Assembly (NCBI GenBank): GCA_900541335.1
Contig: UQJC01000006.1
Location: forward strand, 1-64,000
Direction of reading: 5' to 3'
DNA: 64,000 nucleotides
Origin: an uncultured Prevotella sp.
Lineage (GTDB): Bacteria > Bacteroidota > Bacteroidia > Bacteroidales > Bacteroidaceae
In this document: positions 46,731 through 54,827 of the stretch, piece after piece
How positions within the stretch are numbered: the first letter of the stretch is position 1
Layout: every line of letters begins with the position of its first letter
Program-made: the position numbers and the translations under genes
The notes under the pieces: generated by a model
The model's input: only the letters and a program-made list of their open reading frames with translations
Told to the model about the DNA's origin: nothing
Databases searched by the model: none

Positions 46731-47966
46731 ATGAGTTATACTATAACCAACTCTCATAGCCAATATCCCAAACAACCCAGTTACTGGATATTCAATTGTG
46801 CTATTGCCAGCTTTATTCTGTTCAATTGGGTCTCAGGATCTTTAATTTCACATTTTCTAGGAGGACTGAAAGGCATTTTTCTTTATTTGTCTTTTGGCGT
46901 GATTCTGGGGTTATGCATTTTCAGCATTATCTTGAATTTCAAGAAAAGTGTTCTCAACATCCTTCTATTGTTGAGCCTTTCAATTACTTCCGTTCTAATC
47001 TTTGTGAACCATACCGATTATGTTGTAGCCAGTGTCTTATTGTTGCCCATAGTTTCTAAGATTCCGTTTGAAACAGTTGTCAGCCGCATTATGAAGGGTA
47101 CTGTCATTTATTTAGCTGTTCCCTTTATACTCTCACTAATAGGTATTCTTGAGAACCGGGCGTTTATCAGACATGAAGAATTTTTTGGATCGGGTATTGC
47201 CTATTCTTTTGGATTTGCCTATTACTCAGGCTTTTCTTATCCAGCGATGGGCATTTTAATCTGCCAAACCTACTTATGGCGAAATCAGTTAAAGCTTAAG
47301 AAACTGGTTATATTGATAGTTTATGCACTGTTTATTTTCTTCGTTTCTTATACGCGCCTTCAAATTCTAACCTGTTTAGCCCTCATCCTATCATTTTATT
47401 TAATCAACAAATTCAACATTCATTTCGGCCTAAGAATCTTTAAGTGGATAGCTCTTACGGTGTACCCCTTGCTCTGCTACACGACTTATATCACTGCTTC
47501 GGAGGCATCTCTTTCTTCAGAGCTGAATGATTTCAATGAAATAAATAAAGAGTATTATAACGGACGTCTTGCCCTTAATGAAATTGCGTTTAAGAAATAT
47601 GATGTCTTACCATGGGGGCAAGAAATTGAAAGTACTGGTGGTAAACGTTTTGAAGAATACTTCTATTTAGACTCAGGTTATGCACGCCTAATATTACAGG
47701 AAGGTTATGTATTGTCTTGTTTACTGATGTTTGGCTATTCTCTTATTTTTTACAGAGCATGGAAATCAAACAACCCCTATCTTTATAGTTGGCTTTTATG
47801 GTTTTCCATAATGAATACATTCAATTCGTTCCTTATTGAGATATTTTCCAATCCTGTAATCCTATTACTCTTTATGAGTAGTCGCACAATTCAACAGTCC
47901 ACCATTACATGTTATTCTAAGCCAAGTTCCCTTACTCCTACAATCCACAAACATTATGTCTACTAA
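46731..47966 (+). CDS. wzy: Repeat-unit polymerase (Wzy-like)
   Basis: This 411-residue protein has about ten hydrophobic membrane segments and a large central loop (about residues 260-310, ASLSSELNDFNEINKEYYNG), the usual layout of Wzy polymerases and O-antigen ligases. Sequence conservation in this group is low, so the call rests on topology and on its position between the flippase and glycosyltransferase genes. Its DNA is noticeably AT-rich. Its last 11 bases overlap the next gene's start, which shows translational linkage. Confidence 0.75.
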   Translation: MSYTITNSHSQYPKQPSYWIFNCAIASFILFNWVSGSLISHFLGGLKGIFLYLSFGVILGLCIFSIILNFKKSVLNILLLLSLSITSVLIFVNHTDYVVASVLLLPIVSKIPFETVVSRIMKGTVIYLAVPFILSLIGILENRAFIRHEEFFGSGIAYSFGFAYYSGFSYPAMGILICQTYLWRNQLKLKKLVILIVYALFIFFVSYTRLQILTCLALILSFYLINKFNIHFGLRIFKWIALTVYPLLCYTTYITASEASLSSELNDFNEINKEYYNGRLALNEIAFKKYDVLPWGQEIESTGGKRFEEYFYLDSGYARLILQEGYVLSCLLMFGYSLIFYRAWKSNNPYLYSWLLWFSIMNTFNSFLIEIFSNPVILLLFMSSRTIQQSTITCYSKPSSLTPTIHKHYVY

Positions 47967-48987
47967 AGTTCTTTCCATTATTATTCCGACTTATAATATG
48001 GAGAAATATCTCCGTCGGTGTCTAGACTCCCTTATCGTAAGTGAGAAACTCTTGTCGTTGTTAGATGTATGGGTTGTCAACGATGGTAGTAAAGATTCTT
48101 CGTCTGCTATCGCACACGAATATGCCACCCTTTATCCCGATACGTTTCATGTAGTAGATAAGGAAAACGGAAATTATGGTTCGTGCATCAACCGAGGTCT
48201 CAAGGAGATTAGAGGACAATATGTCAAAGTTTTGGATAGTGATGATTGGTATCAAACTATTGAACTCGAAAAGCTAATTAGTTATTGCGCCAACCATACA
48301 GTAGATTTAATCATAACAGACTTTGTTGAAGTATATTATCCTGATGGGAAAAGAATATTAAGGCATTATGATTTTCAGAACCCTGACGGGGAAATTGCCC
48401 GTTTAGATACAACTGCAGACCTCACTAGCCTAAGAGGAGTGATGATGCATGCTATTACCTACAAAGCAGATATCTTCAAACAGTTTGAATATAATCAAAC
48501 AGAAGGAAATTCCTATACAGACACACAATGGAATATTCTTCCGGCTACACAAATTGAGACCTATACCCACTTGCCCTTTGTGGTCTATGCTTACGGAATA
48601 GGACGAGAAGGGCAAACCATGTCACCTGACATTTGGAAGAAATCTTTACCACAGCGTTTCAAGCTATGTTTGGATATGGCTGGATTTTATGAAAGCCACT
48701 ATACATCACTCAGAGCTGAAAACAAACGTCTTATAGATATTCAATTCTTTGGTATTTTGAAAAGCATCTATAGCCGTGCACTTTTCGACCGATTATGCAC
48801 TGCTGAGCAATTAGCAGCTTTCGATAAGCAGTTAGCGGAATTTCCGCTTGTATATCAAAAGAGTGAGACTCTGATTTATATCAACTATCTCAATCTAAGG
48901 TTTATCAAAGCGTACAGGCAGGGGGAAAGGCACGTATTGTTTCTTGCTAATTTGATTTACAGAGTACGACATTTATTAGGTAAATAG
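47956..48987 (+). CDS. Glycosyltransferase family 2
   Basis: This 343-residue GT-A fold enzyme has the N-terminal SIIIPTYNMEKYLRRCLDSL motif, a WVVNDGSKDSS nucleotide-sugar site and the metal-binding VLDSDDWY. It should add one sugar to the lipid-linked repeat unit at the cytoplasmic face. It overlaps wzy by 11 bases and shares its AT-rich composition, so the two probably moved together. The donor and acceptor cannot be predicted. Confidence 0.9.
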   Translation: MSTKVLSIIIPTYNMEKYLRRCLDSLIVSEKLLSLLDVWVVNDGSKDSSSAIAHEYATLYPDTFHVVDKENGNYGSCINRGLKEIRGQYVKVLDSDDWYQTIELEKLISYCANHTVDLIITDFVEVYYPDGKRILRHYDFQNPDGEIARLDTTADLTSLRGVMMHAITYKADIFKQFEYNQTEGNSYTDTQWNILPATQIETYTHLPFVVYAYGIGREGQTMSPDIWKKSLPQRFKLCLDMAGFYESHYTSLRAENKRLIDIQFFGILKSIYSRALFDRLCTAEQLAAFDKQLAEFPLVYQKSETLIYINYLNLRFIKAYRQGERHVLFLANLIYRVRHLLGK

Positions 48988-49127
48988 GGTGGGGCTGTTT
49001 GATGTTCCTGGTTTCACAAACTAAAACAATACAGCCGCCGTTCAAATCATTGATATTCATTCCCCAGGAAAAATTTAGCCTCGTGTGAATTTACATTGAA
49101 TTCCATCATTTCAAAAAGAAGCTTGTC

Positions 49128-50069
49128 ATGAATCGAGTTGTCGCCATTAAACCCGTTCTTCTTTCTGGTGGCCTTCATCACCTCCTTGATGCATATAAAG
49201 GTTGGAAAGAGATTGGAGGCCGTTGCTTGCGTAATGTACCCCAACCGCGTCCCTTGCATTATTTTTACTTTCATTGGCCTTTACCATCGCTTGGCAAATG
49301 GAAGAAGAAAGGGGTGCGGTTGCGTTTTGTCAGTTCTTATGCATTGCTTTTTGACACCTTCCCCCATTATGCCACACATGAGATAATTCCGATGTTTTGG
49401 GATTGCTGGCCGAAACATTTTGAAAAAGTTTGTTGCTTCCTGCAACGATACAAAGTGCAGACAGCCATCTTTACCTCAAGTATGACAGCTGCACGAATGA
49501 AGCAACGATTTCCACACATGAATATATTGAGTGTGCCAGAAGGTATTGACATCTCGCCTTATTACAATAATAAGAAATTGGCGTCGCGCTCTATTGACAT
49601 CTTGGAGTTTGGACGTGATAACCGTAGGATTATTGGTGACAATTATAACAGCCTGCCTGTAAACCATCTATATCCCAAAAATGGTGGGAGGCTTTTCAAA
49701 ACTGACCAGGCACTGTATGATGGTCTGGCTGATTCCAAAATTTGTCTTGCCTTTCCGCGTTGTGATACCATGCCAGAAGTGGCTGGTGACATCGAGACTT
49801 TGACGCAGCGTTATTGGGAATGTATGCTCAGTGGTTCTTTGATGATTGGGCGTGCTCCCAAGGAGTTGATTGATTTGATAGGTTATAATCCTGTCATTGA
49901 CTATGACCAGCAGCATGGACGAGAGCAAGTATTGGATATATTGCAGCACATTGATAGGTGGCAGTCACTGGCAGATCAAAATTATCAGACAGCATTAAAA
50001 TATGCTCCATGGTCGGTCAGTATGCAAAAAGTAAAGGACTTCTTGCTTTCTTTGGGATATATGGTCTAA
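49128..50069 (+). CDS. Glycosyltransferase, group-1-like
   Basis: This 313-residue protein shows GT-B-like features. A linker region has PEGIDISPYYNNKKLASRSIDILEFGR split around residue 145, and the C-terminal part has RYWECMLSGSLMIGRAP and an alternative nucleotide-site ending at IDYDQ. It lacks a clear N-terminal glycine-rich loop of classical GT4 enzymes, so the family assignment is tentative. It sits among glycosyltransferase genes and should contribute a sugar to the polymer. Confidence 0.7.
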   Translation: MNRVVAIKPVLLSGGLHHLLDAYKGWKEIGGRCLRNVPQPRPLHYFYFHWPLPSLGKWKKKGVRLRFVSSYALLFDTFPHYATHEIIPMFWDCWPKHFEKVCCFLQRYKVQTAIFTSSMTAARMKQRFPHMNILSVPEGIDISPYYNNKKLASRSIDILEFGRDNRRIIGDNYNSLPVNHLYPKNGGRLFKTDQALYDGLADSKICLAFPRCDTMPEVAGDIETLTQRYWECMLSGSLMIGRAPKELIDLIGYNPVIDYDQQHGREQVLDILQHIDRWQSLADQNYQTALKYAPWSVSMQKVKDFLLSLGYMV

Positions 50070-50071
50070 GA

Positions 50072-50175
50072 GATGTTCTGCAAATTACGGTTTGGGAGTT
50101 TAAAAGTTTGTTTATCAAGTCAATGATTTTAAACTTAACTCCTTCAACCTTCAACTTGTCAACTGACAATTTAAA
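50072..50175. repeat. Dispersed intergenic repeat, copy 2
   Basis: It shares ordered blocks GATGTTCT, AAATTAC, GTTT-GGAGTTTAA, TCAAG, CTTCAAC and TCAACTGA-AATT with 40201-40290. It lies directly after a glycosyltransferase stop codon and just before the next glycosyltransferase start. It contains an imperfect inverted repeat (GGAGTTTAAAAGTTT near AAACTTAACTCC). Confidence 0.65.
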
Positions 50176-50188
50176 TAATAAGCATATT

Positions 50189-51226
50189 ATGCAAATCCTC
50201 CATCTTCATTGGTCTTTAGCTACAGGCGGCACGGAGACCATGCTGGTCGATATCGTCAATGAGCAGTGTAAGGAACATCAGGTGACGATCATCGTCATTA
50301 ACGACCAGATAGACGCTGCGGTGTGTCAGCGCATTTCGCCGCGTGTGAGCATACGCTGCATGAAGCGCAAGGTGGGCAGCAAGAGTCCCTGGTCGCTGCT
50401 GAAGCTCAACTGGGTGTTGTGGACCCTCCGTCCCGATGTCATCCACGTTCACTGCCACAGGCTGGTACGGTTCATCCGCACTCGCGTCCCTCTGGTTCGG
50501 ACCATCCACAGCACGCTGTGTTCGCCCGAAGAGTATCACCGCTACAAGCGGCTCTGCAGCATCTCTGAAAGTGTCAAGGCATATACGGCTTCGCAGGGGT
50601 TCCCCGACAGCATCATAGTGTATAACGGCATACATACAGACGAAGTCACGCCGCGTATAGCACCTTTGACTACGGAGGGCATACGGCAACTCATCTGTGT
50701 AGGACGGTTGGAGAAGGTCAAGGGGCAGCAGCTCCTCGTGGAGGCCGTCCGTATCCTAGTCAACGAACGGGGCGTGAAAAACTTCCACTTGACGCTGATT
50801 GGCGACGGAAGTATGCGTTCTGCCATCGAGGACGCGCTAAGGGTGAATGGGCTGACCGACTTCGTCACGCTACTGGGTACGAAGCCGCGCAGTTATTTTT
50901 ATCCACGGCTGAAGGATTACGACCTTTTCGTGATGCCTAGTCTGAGCGAAGGCTTCGGTCTGACGCTGGCTGAGGCTTGTGCCGCCAAGATTCCAGTCAT
51001 GACCTGTGACTTGGAAGGACCGATGGAGGTCATCGGAAACGGCCGTTACGGTGCTTCGTTTGAAACGGGCAATGCGGTTTCGCTGGCCGATGCACTGCAA
51101 CGCTTCCTCTCCACAGCTCCCGATGTCGGGCAAGTAGAGTCCGCTTACCAGTTTACCCGAGAAAACTTTGATGTCAGAAAGACGGCAGAGAAGTATTTGA
51201 GGATATATGGGGAGGTGGTCAAGTGA
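50189..51226 (+). CDS. Glycosyltransferase family 4
   Basis: This 345-residue GT-B enzyme has the N-terminal HWSLATGGTETMLVDIV loop, a central RQLICVGRLEKVKGQQLLVE and the C-terminal nucleotide-sugar site PSLSEGFGLTLAEACAAKIP. I chose the ATG at 50189 because the first strand starts there; the frame is open 77 codons further upstream through non-conserved sequence. The gene is visibly more GC-rich than its upstream neighbours. A REP pair starts four bases after its stop codon. It probably adds a sugar to the repeat unit. Confidence 0.9.
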   Translation: MQILHLHWSLATGGTETMLVDIVNEQCKEHQVTIIVINDQIDAAVCQRISPRVSIRCMKRKVGSKSPWSLLKLNWVLWTLRPDVIHVHCHRLVRFIRTRVPLVRTIHSTLCSPEEYHRYKRLCSISESVKAYTASQGFPDSIIVYNGIHTDEVTPRIAPLTTEGIRQLICVGRLEKVKGQQLLVEAVRILVNERGVKNFHLTLIGDGSMRSAIEDALRVNGLTDFVTLLGTKPRSYFYPRLKDYDLFVMPSLSEGFGLTLAEACAAKIPVMTCDLEGPMEVIGNGRYGASFETGNAVSLADALQRFLSTAPDVGQVESAYQFTRENFDVRKTAEKYLRIYGEVVK

Positions 51227-51229
51227 AGA

Positions 51230-51305
51230 GGTGAACAGGGGACTGGTCCCGTTCCCCTCCTCCCACGTCCGCAAAAGGGGGAACGGTACCTGTCCCCTGT
51301 TCACC
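51230..51305. repeat. REP inverted pair 1 (BIME-like)
   Basis: Left arm starts GGTGAACAGGGGAC and right arm ends GTCCCCTGTTCACC; the arms match over about 28 bases with two mismatches. Each arm is itself a small palindrome (GGGAC-GTCCC flanked by GAAC-GTTC). It sits between a GT4 gene and the RAYT gene. Confidence 0.85.
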
Positions 51306-51364
51306 CGCTGAGGCGCGCGGTTCGCGGTTCGCTTTCTGCCGCAGCGGTATCTTCGGTCATTTGC

Positions 51365-51440
51365 GGTGAACGTGGGACAGGTTCCGTTCCCCCCTTCTTC
51401 GGGCATGGGGAGGGTGAACGGTACCTGTCCCGCGTTCACT
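51365..51440. repeat. REP inverted pair 2 (BIME-like)
   Basis: Left arm starts GGTGAACGTGGGACAGG and right arm ends CCTGTCCCGCGTTCACT. It ends 13 bases before the RAYT start codon. Confidence 0.85.
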
Positions 51441-51453
51441 AAAAACGTTTCGT

Positions 51454-52245
51454 ATGCCACGGTATGCAAGGAAAATAGCGGAGTCGGGAGTTTATCACGT
51501 GATGCTTCGGGGCATTAACCGACAGGACATCTTCGAGGATGAGGAGGACTACCAGCGGATGCTCGACAGCTTGCGGCATCTGCCTCAGCAGTATGATGTT
51601 AAGGGAGAAAGGAAAGGCGACACCTGTTGCCTCTATGCCTACTGCCTCATGCCCAATCACGTACATCTGCTTTTGCGCACGCTTGACTGGACGATAGGCG
51701 AAGTGGTGAAATCGCTGGCCGATGCTTATGCCATGTATTTTAATATGAAGTACGGGCGCGTGGGGCATCTGTTTCAGGGTCGGTTCAAGTCGGAGCCTTG
51801 CGAGACGATGGGCTATTTCGTGACGCTTGTCCGTTACATCCATCAGAATCCTGTGAAGGCGGGACTTTCGCCAACGGTTGATTACCGCTGGTCGTCGTGG
51901 CAGGAATACTGCTTGTCGTCGGAAGCCCGTATATGCCGTGTGGAGCATTTGCTCAAGCGTATGACCTTTGAGGAATTGAAGGAGTGGGTAGAGCGGCCGG
52001 TGGATGACGAAGCGGGCTGTCTGGATGTAGAAACCCAGGCATTGATGCCGCGCAAGATGTTGTTGGATGAGGCAGTACGAGCTTTGCTGTTGGCTTTGGC
52101 CGAAGTGGCGAATGTGGCAGAGTTTCAGCGTTTGCCGCTGGTCAGGCGTAAGTTGGTAGTCAGGCAGCTGAAGGAGCGTGGGGCAGGGGTGAGGCAATTG
52201 GTGCGAATTACAGGGATGCCGCTGTCGACGGCTTCGAAGTGGTGA
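51454..52245 (+). CDS. REP-associated tyrosine transposase (RAYT)
   Basis: This 263-residue Y1-type HUH transposase belongs to the domesticated RAYT group that mobilises REP palindromes. The HUH motif is in MPNHVHLLL (H69, H71) and the catalytic tyrosine is probably Y128 in VRYIHQNPVKAG. The N-terminus MPRYARKIAESGVYHVMLRG and NRQDIF are family-typical, as is the C-terminal helix-turn-helix-like tail. REP pairs matching each other lie on both sides and also at 54670, which is the classic RAYT arrangement. GC content is higher than in most neighbours, suggesting transfer. It is complete and looks functional. Confidence 0.92.
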   Translation: MPRYARKIAESGVYHVMLRGINRQDIFEDEEDYQRMLDSLRHLPQQYDVKGERKGDTCCLYAYCLMPNHVHLLLRTLDWTIGEVVKSLADAYAMYFNMKYGRVGHLFQGRFKSEPCETMGYFVTLVRYIHQNPVKAGLSPTVDYRWSSWQEYCLSSEARICRVEHLLKRMTFEELKEWVERPVDDEAGCLDVETQALMPRKMLLDEAVRALLLALAEVANVAEFQRLPLVRRKLVVRQLKERGAGVRQLVRITGMPLSTASKW

Positions 52246-52246
52246 A

Positions 52247-52322
52247 GGTGAACCGGGGACAGGTTCCGTTCCTCCCTCCCCCAGTCCCGCGTTCCCCTTC
52301 TCCCCCGCGTTCCCCTCTCCGC
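52247..52322. repeat. REP unit 3, partly degraded
   Basis: It starts GGTGAACCGGGGACAGG two bases after the RAYT stop. Degraded inverted partners (CAGTCCCGCGTTCCCC and CCCGCGTTCCCC) follow. Confidence 0.75.
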
Positions 52323-52361
52323 GTATAATAGAAATCCCTTCTACTTTCAATTTAGTTAAGT

Positions 52362-53567
52362 ATGAAAAATATATCAACGATACATGACTGCTATGGTTGC
52401 GGATTATGCGCTACCGTTTGTGGCAGAAAAATAATCGAAATCAAGCTTAATGATGAAGGCTTTTATGAGCCATACATTACGGATGAAAGCCGATGTTCCG
52501 ATTGTGGACTGTGTCTGGAGGTGTGTGCGTTCTCACATGAGGAACTTGCAAACACTGAATGTAAGCCTCTAGCTAGTTATGCTGCCTGGAGCAAGGACGA
52601 ACAGGTTAGGCAGAAGTGTTCTTCGGGAGGTGTTGGCTTTGAAATCGGACGTTCCCTGATTGAAGATGGATATAAAGTTTGCGGTGTCCGCTATGATGCG
52701 CAGAAAGCGCGTGCGGAACATTACATTGCAGCTACAAAGGAAGAACTGATTGAGAGTATTGGCAGCAAATACATCCAAAGCTTTACAGTAGATGCCTTTC
52801 GCTCAGTTAATCGCAAGGAGAGGTATCTGATTACGGGTACTCCCTGTCAGATAGATTCATTTCGTCGGTATATACGGAAATTTAGAGTAGAAGATAACTT
52901 TATATTGATGGATTTCTATTGCCATAGTGTGCCGTCTATGCTTATATGGAAAAAGTATCTAAGAATGGCAAAGCAGAAGGTTGGAAACATTGTTTATTCT
53001 TCATGGCGAAATAAGCAGATGGGCTGGCATGATATCTTTGTCGAAGATAATAAGAATCTAGTTAAAGCGGAAGATAAAGTTGATTGGCATGATTCATATA
53101 ATCTGTTGATAAAGGGTGAGAAGGGATGTTTGAACTCGAAGTTTTCAGAAGGTGATATTTTCTATGGTTTGTTTTTAGGTGATTTCCATTGCAATCCGGC
53201 TTGCCAAAAGCATTGCAAGTACAAATACAACAAGTCAAGTGCGGATATTCGGATTGGAGATCTTTGGGGGAAGGCTTACAAATCGAATAAACAAGGAGTC
53301 AGTGCAGTCATAGCCTTTACTGAAAAGGGTGATATGGCTTTGAAACATTCGAACTGTACACTGATAGAACACCGCTTTGAAACAGTGGCGGAAGGACAAA
53401 TGAAACATAAGGCAAAGGCTGCTTATCTTTCCTGCTTCGCTTGGAAAATGCTTCACAGCTCGAAGACTTATTCACCTGCCCGATGGAAACTGCTTATTAC
53501 TCTGGAAAAGGTGTTGCATCTTCCTCAAAGAGTCGTTCGTAAAATTTCTACTATTATATCCCAATAA
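52362..53567 (+). CDS. Iron-sulfur FrhB/F420-hydrogenase-beta-like protein of polysaccharide loci
   Basis: This 401-residue protein has two N-terminal 4Fe-4S motifs (C10-x2-C13-x2-C16-x3-C20 and C45-x2-C48-x2-C51-x3-C55). A domain of the coenzyme F420 hydrogenase/dehydrogenase beta-subunit type follows, with GTPCQIDSFRRY and the DIRIGDLWG motif. Such proteins are common beside polysaccharide pyruvyl transferases in Bacteroidetes, where their reaction is not settled; F420 itself is not expected here. The next gene starts one base after its stop, so the two are tightly coupled. Confidence 0.85.
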   Translation: MKNISTIHDCYGCGLCATVCGRKIIEIKLNDEGFYEPYITDESRCSDCGLCLEVCAFSHEELANTECKPLASYAAWSKDEQVRQKCSSGGVGFEIGRSLIEDGYKVCGVRYDAQKARAEHYIAATKEELIESIGSKYIQSFTVDAFRSVNRKERYLITGTPCQIDSFRRYIRKFRVEDNFILMDFYCHSVPSMLIWKKYLRMAKQKVGNIVYSSWRNKQMGWHDIFVEDNKNLVKAEDKVDWHDSYNLLIKGEKGCLNSKFSEGDIFYGLFLGDFHCNPACQKHCKYKYNKSSADIRIGDLWGKAYKSNKQGVSAVIAFTEKGDMALKHSNCTLIEHRFETVAEGQMKHKAKAAYLSCFAWKMLHSSKTYSPARWKLLITLEKVLHLPQRVVRKISTIISQ

Positions 53568-53568
53568 T

Positions 53569-54669
53569 ATGAATGTAAAAGTTATTACACGCCATATGCC
53601 CAGTAATTATGGTTCGCTATTGCAAAGTATTGCCACGCAGCGAATCATTGAAAAATTGGGACATCATTGCGAAATTATTAATTATGTACGCAAGGACGAA
53701 AGAGGACTGGAAGCCATCCTGTCAAGTTTGGAAGGAAAAAAGCAGTGGAGTAACAATCCGCTGAAGAAACTTGCCTATGTTGCGTTGCGTTATCCGGGTG
53801 AAAGTTTGGCTCAACGTACCTTTGACAAGATGCGCCGGAAACACCTGAATTTGACCCCTGTTTGCTACACTAGGGAAGAGCTGAAACAGCTCAGAGCTGA
53901 TGTTTTTATGACCGGAAGCGATCAGGTGTGGGGACCGCTGTTCAAGGTAAAATATGACCCCGTTTATTTTCTCAACTTCGTAGCAGAAGGCACGAAGAAG
54001 GTGGCCTATGCCGCCAGCTTCGGGCGCACAGACTTCACTCCGCAGATACTCGAAGCCTACAAACGTTACATGACAAGCTACACCCACCTGGCTGTCAGAG
54101 AAGACAGTGCCGTGGAACTGTTAAGGAAGATGGGACTGCCCTGCAAGGCTCAGGTATTGGATCCAACTCTACTTATAGAAAAGGAAGAATGGTGCAAATA
54201 CATCCGTAAGGATATCTGTGGCAAGTATGTTTTGATATATGAAATTCATAACAATCCAAAGTTGGACGCTTATGCCAAAAACTTTGCCCGTCATGTCGGC
54301 TTGCCTCTCATCCGCATTACGCCAACTTTGCATCAGGCTGTGAGAGGCGGAAAGTTGGTGCTTTTGCCCGATGTCGGTGAGTTCTTGTCGTATATCAAGC
54401 ATGCAACCTATTTGCTGACCGACTCCTTCCATGGTACGGCATTTGCCATCAATCTCAACACGCAGTTCATCGAGGTGCTTCCCAACACGAAGACGGGAAG
54501 CCGCAACCAGAGTATCCTGCAACTGACGGGATTGAAGGACCGCATTGTCACCGACCTGCATGATTATTCCTTGGCTAACAAGATGATTGACTTTAACCGC
54601 GTGAATCAAATCATTGCTTCAGAAAGAGGTAAGTCAATGGAGGTGCTGAAGGAGATGATTGAGCATTAA
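53569..54669 (+). CDS. Polysaccharide pyruvyl transferase family protein
   Basis: This 366-residue CsaB/WcaK-type protein should add a pyruvate ketal from phosphoenolpyruvate to a sugar. Features include the N-terminal NYGSLLQSIATQRIIEKLGH, the TGSDQVWGPLFKVKYDPVYFL motif, DPTLLIEKEEW and the C-terminal TDSFHGTAFAINL signature. It starts one base after the FrhB-like gene. A REP pair begins directly after its stop codon (54670). Some members of this superfamily have sulfotransfer or other roles, so the product is inferred. Confidence 0.9.
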   Translation: MNVKVITRHMPSNYGSLLQSIATQRIIEKLGHHCEIINYVRKDERGLEAILSSLEGKKQWSNNPLKKLAYVALRYPGESLAQRTFDKMRRKHLNLTPVCYTREELKQLRADVFMTGSDQVWGPLFKVKYDPVYFLNFVAEGTKKVAYAASFGRTDFTPQILEAYKRYMTSYTHLAVREDSAVELLRKMGLPCKAQVLDPTLLIEKEEWCKYIRKDICGKYVLIYEIHNNPKLDAYAKNFARHVGLPLIRITPTLHQAVRGGKLVLLPDVGEFLSYIKHATYLLTDSFHGTAFAINLNTQFIEVLPNTKTGSRNQSILQLTGLKDRIVTDLHDYSLANKMIDFNRVNQIIASERGKSMEVLKEMIEH

Positions 54670-54745
54670 GGTGAACAGGGGACAGGTCCCGTTTCCCCCT
54701 TTTCGGATGTGGGGAGGGGGGAACGGAACCAGTCCCGCGTTCACC
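54670..54745. repeat. REP inverted pair 4, followed by a partial unit
   Basis: Left arm starts GGTGAACAGGGGACAGG and right arm ends CCAGTCCCGCGTTCACC. It begins at the first base after the pyruvyl transferase stop codon. A further partial inverted unit (CAGTCTCGCGTTCGCT) continues to about 54775. Confidence 0.85.
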
Positions 54746-54827
54746 TCCCTTCCCCCCCCAGTCTCGCGTTCGCTGCAGGATGTTCGCCTTTACCTCCCTC
54801 TCAAAAAAACAATCAAAAAATGACCAC

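Noticed and set aside
52362..53567. True F420-dependent hydrogenase subunit
   Set aside because: No hydrogenase partners are nearby and the gene is fused by position to a pyruvyl transferase in a polysaccharide locus.
51230..54745. CRISPR-like array
   Set aside because: The GGTGAAC repeats are paired palindromes at irregular spacing around a RAYT gene, with no regular spacers and no cas genes.
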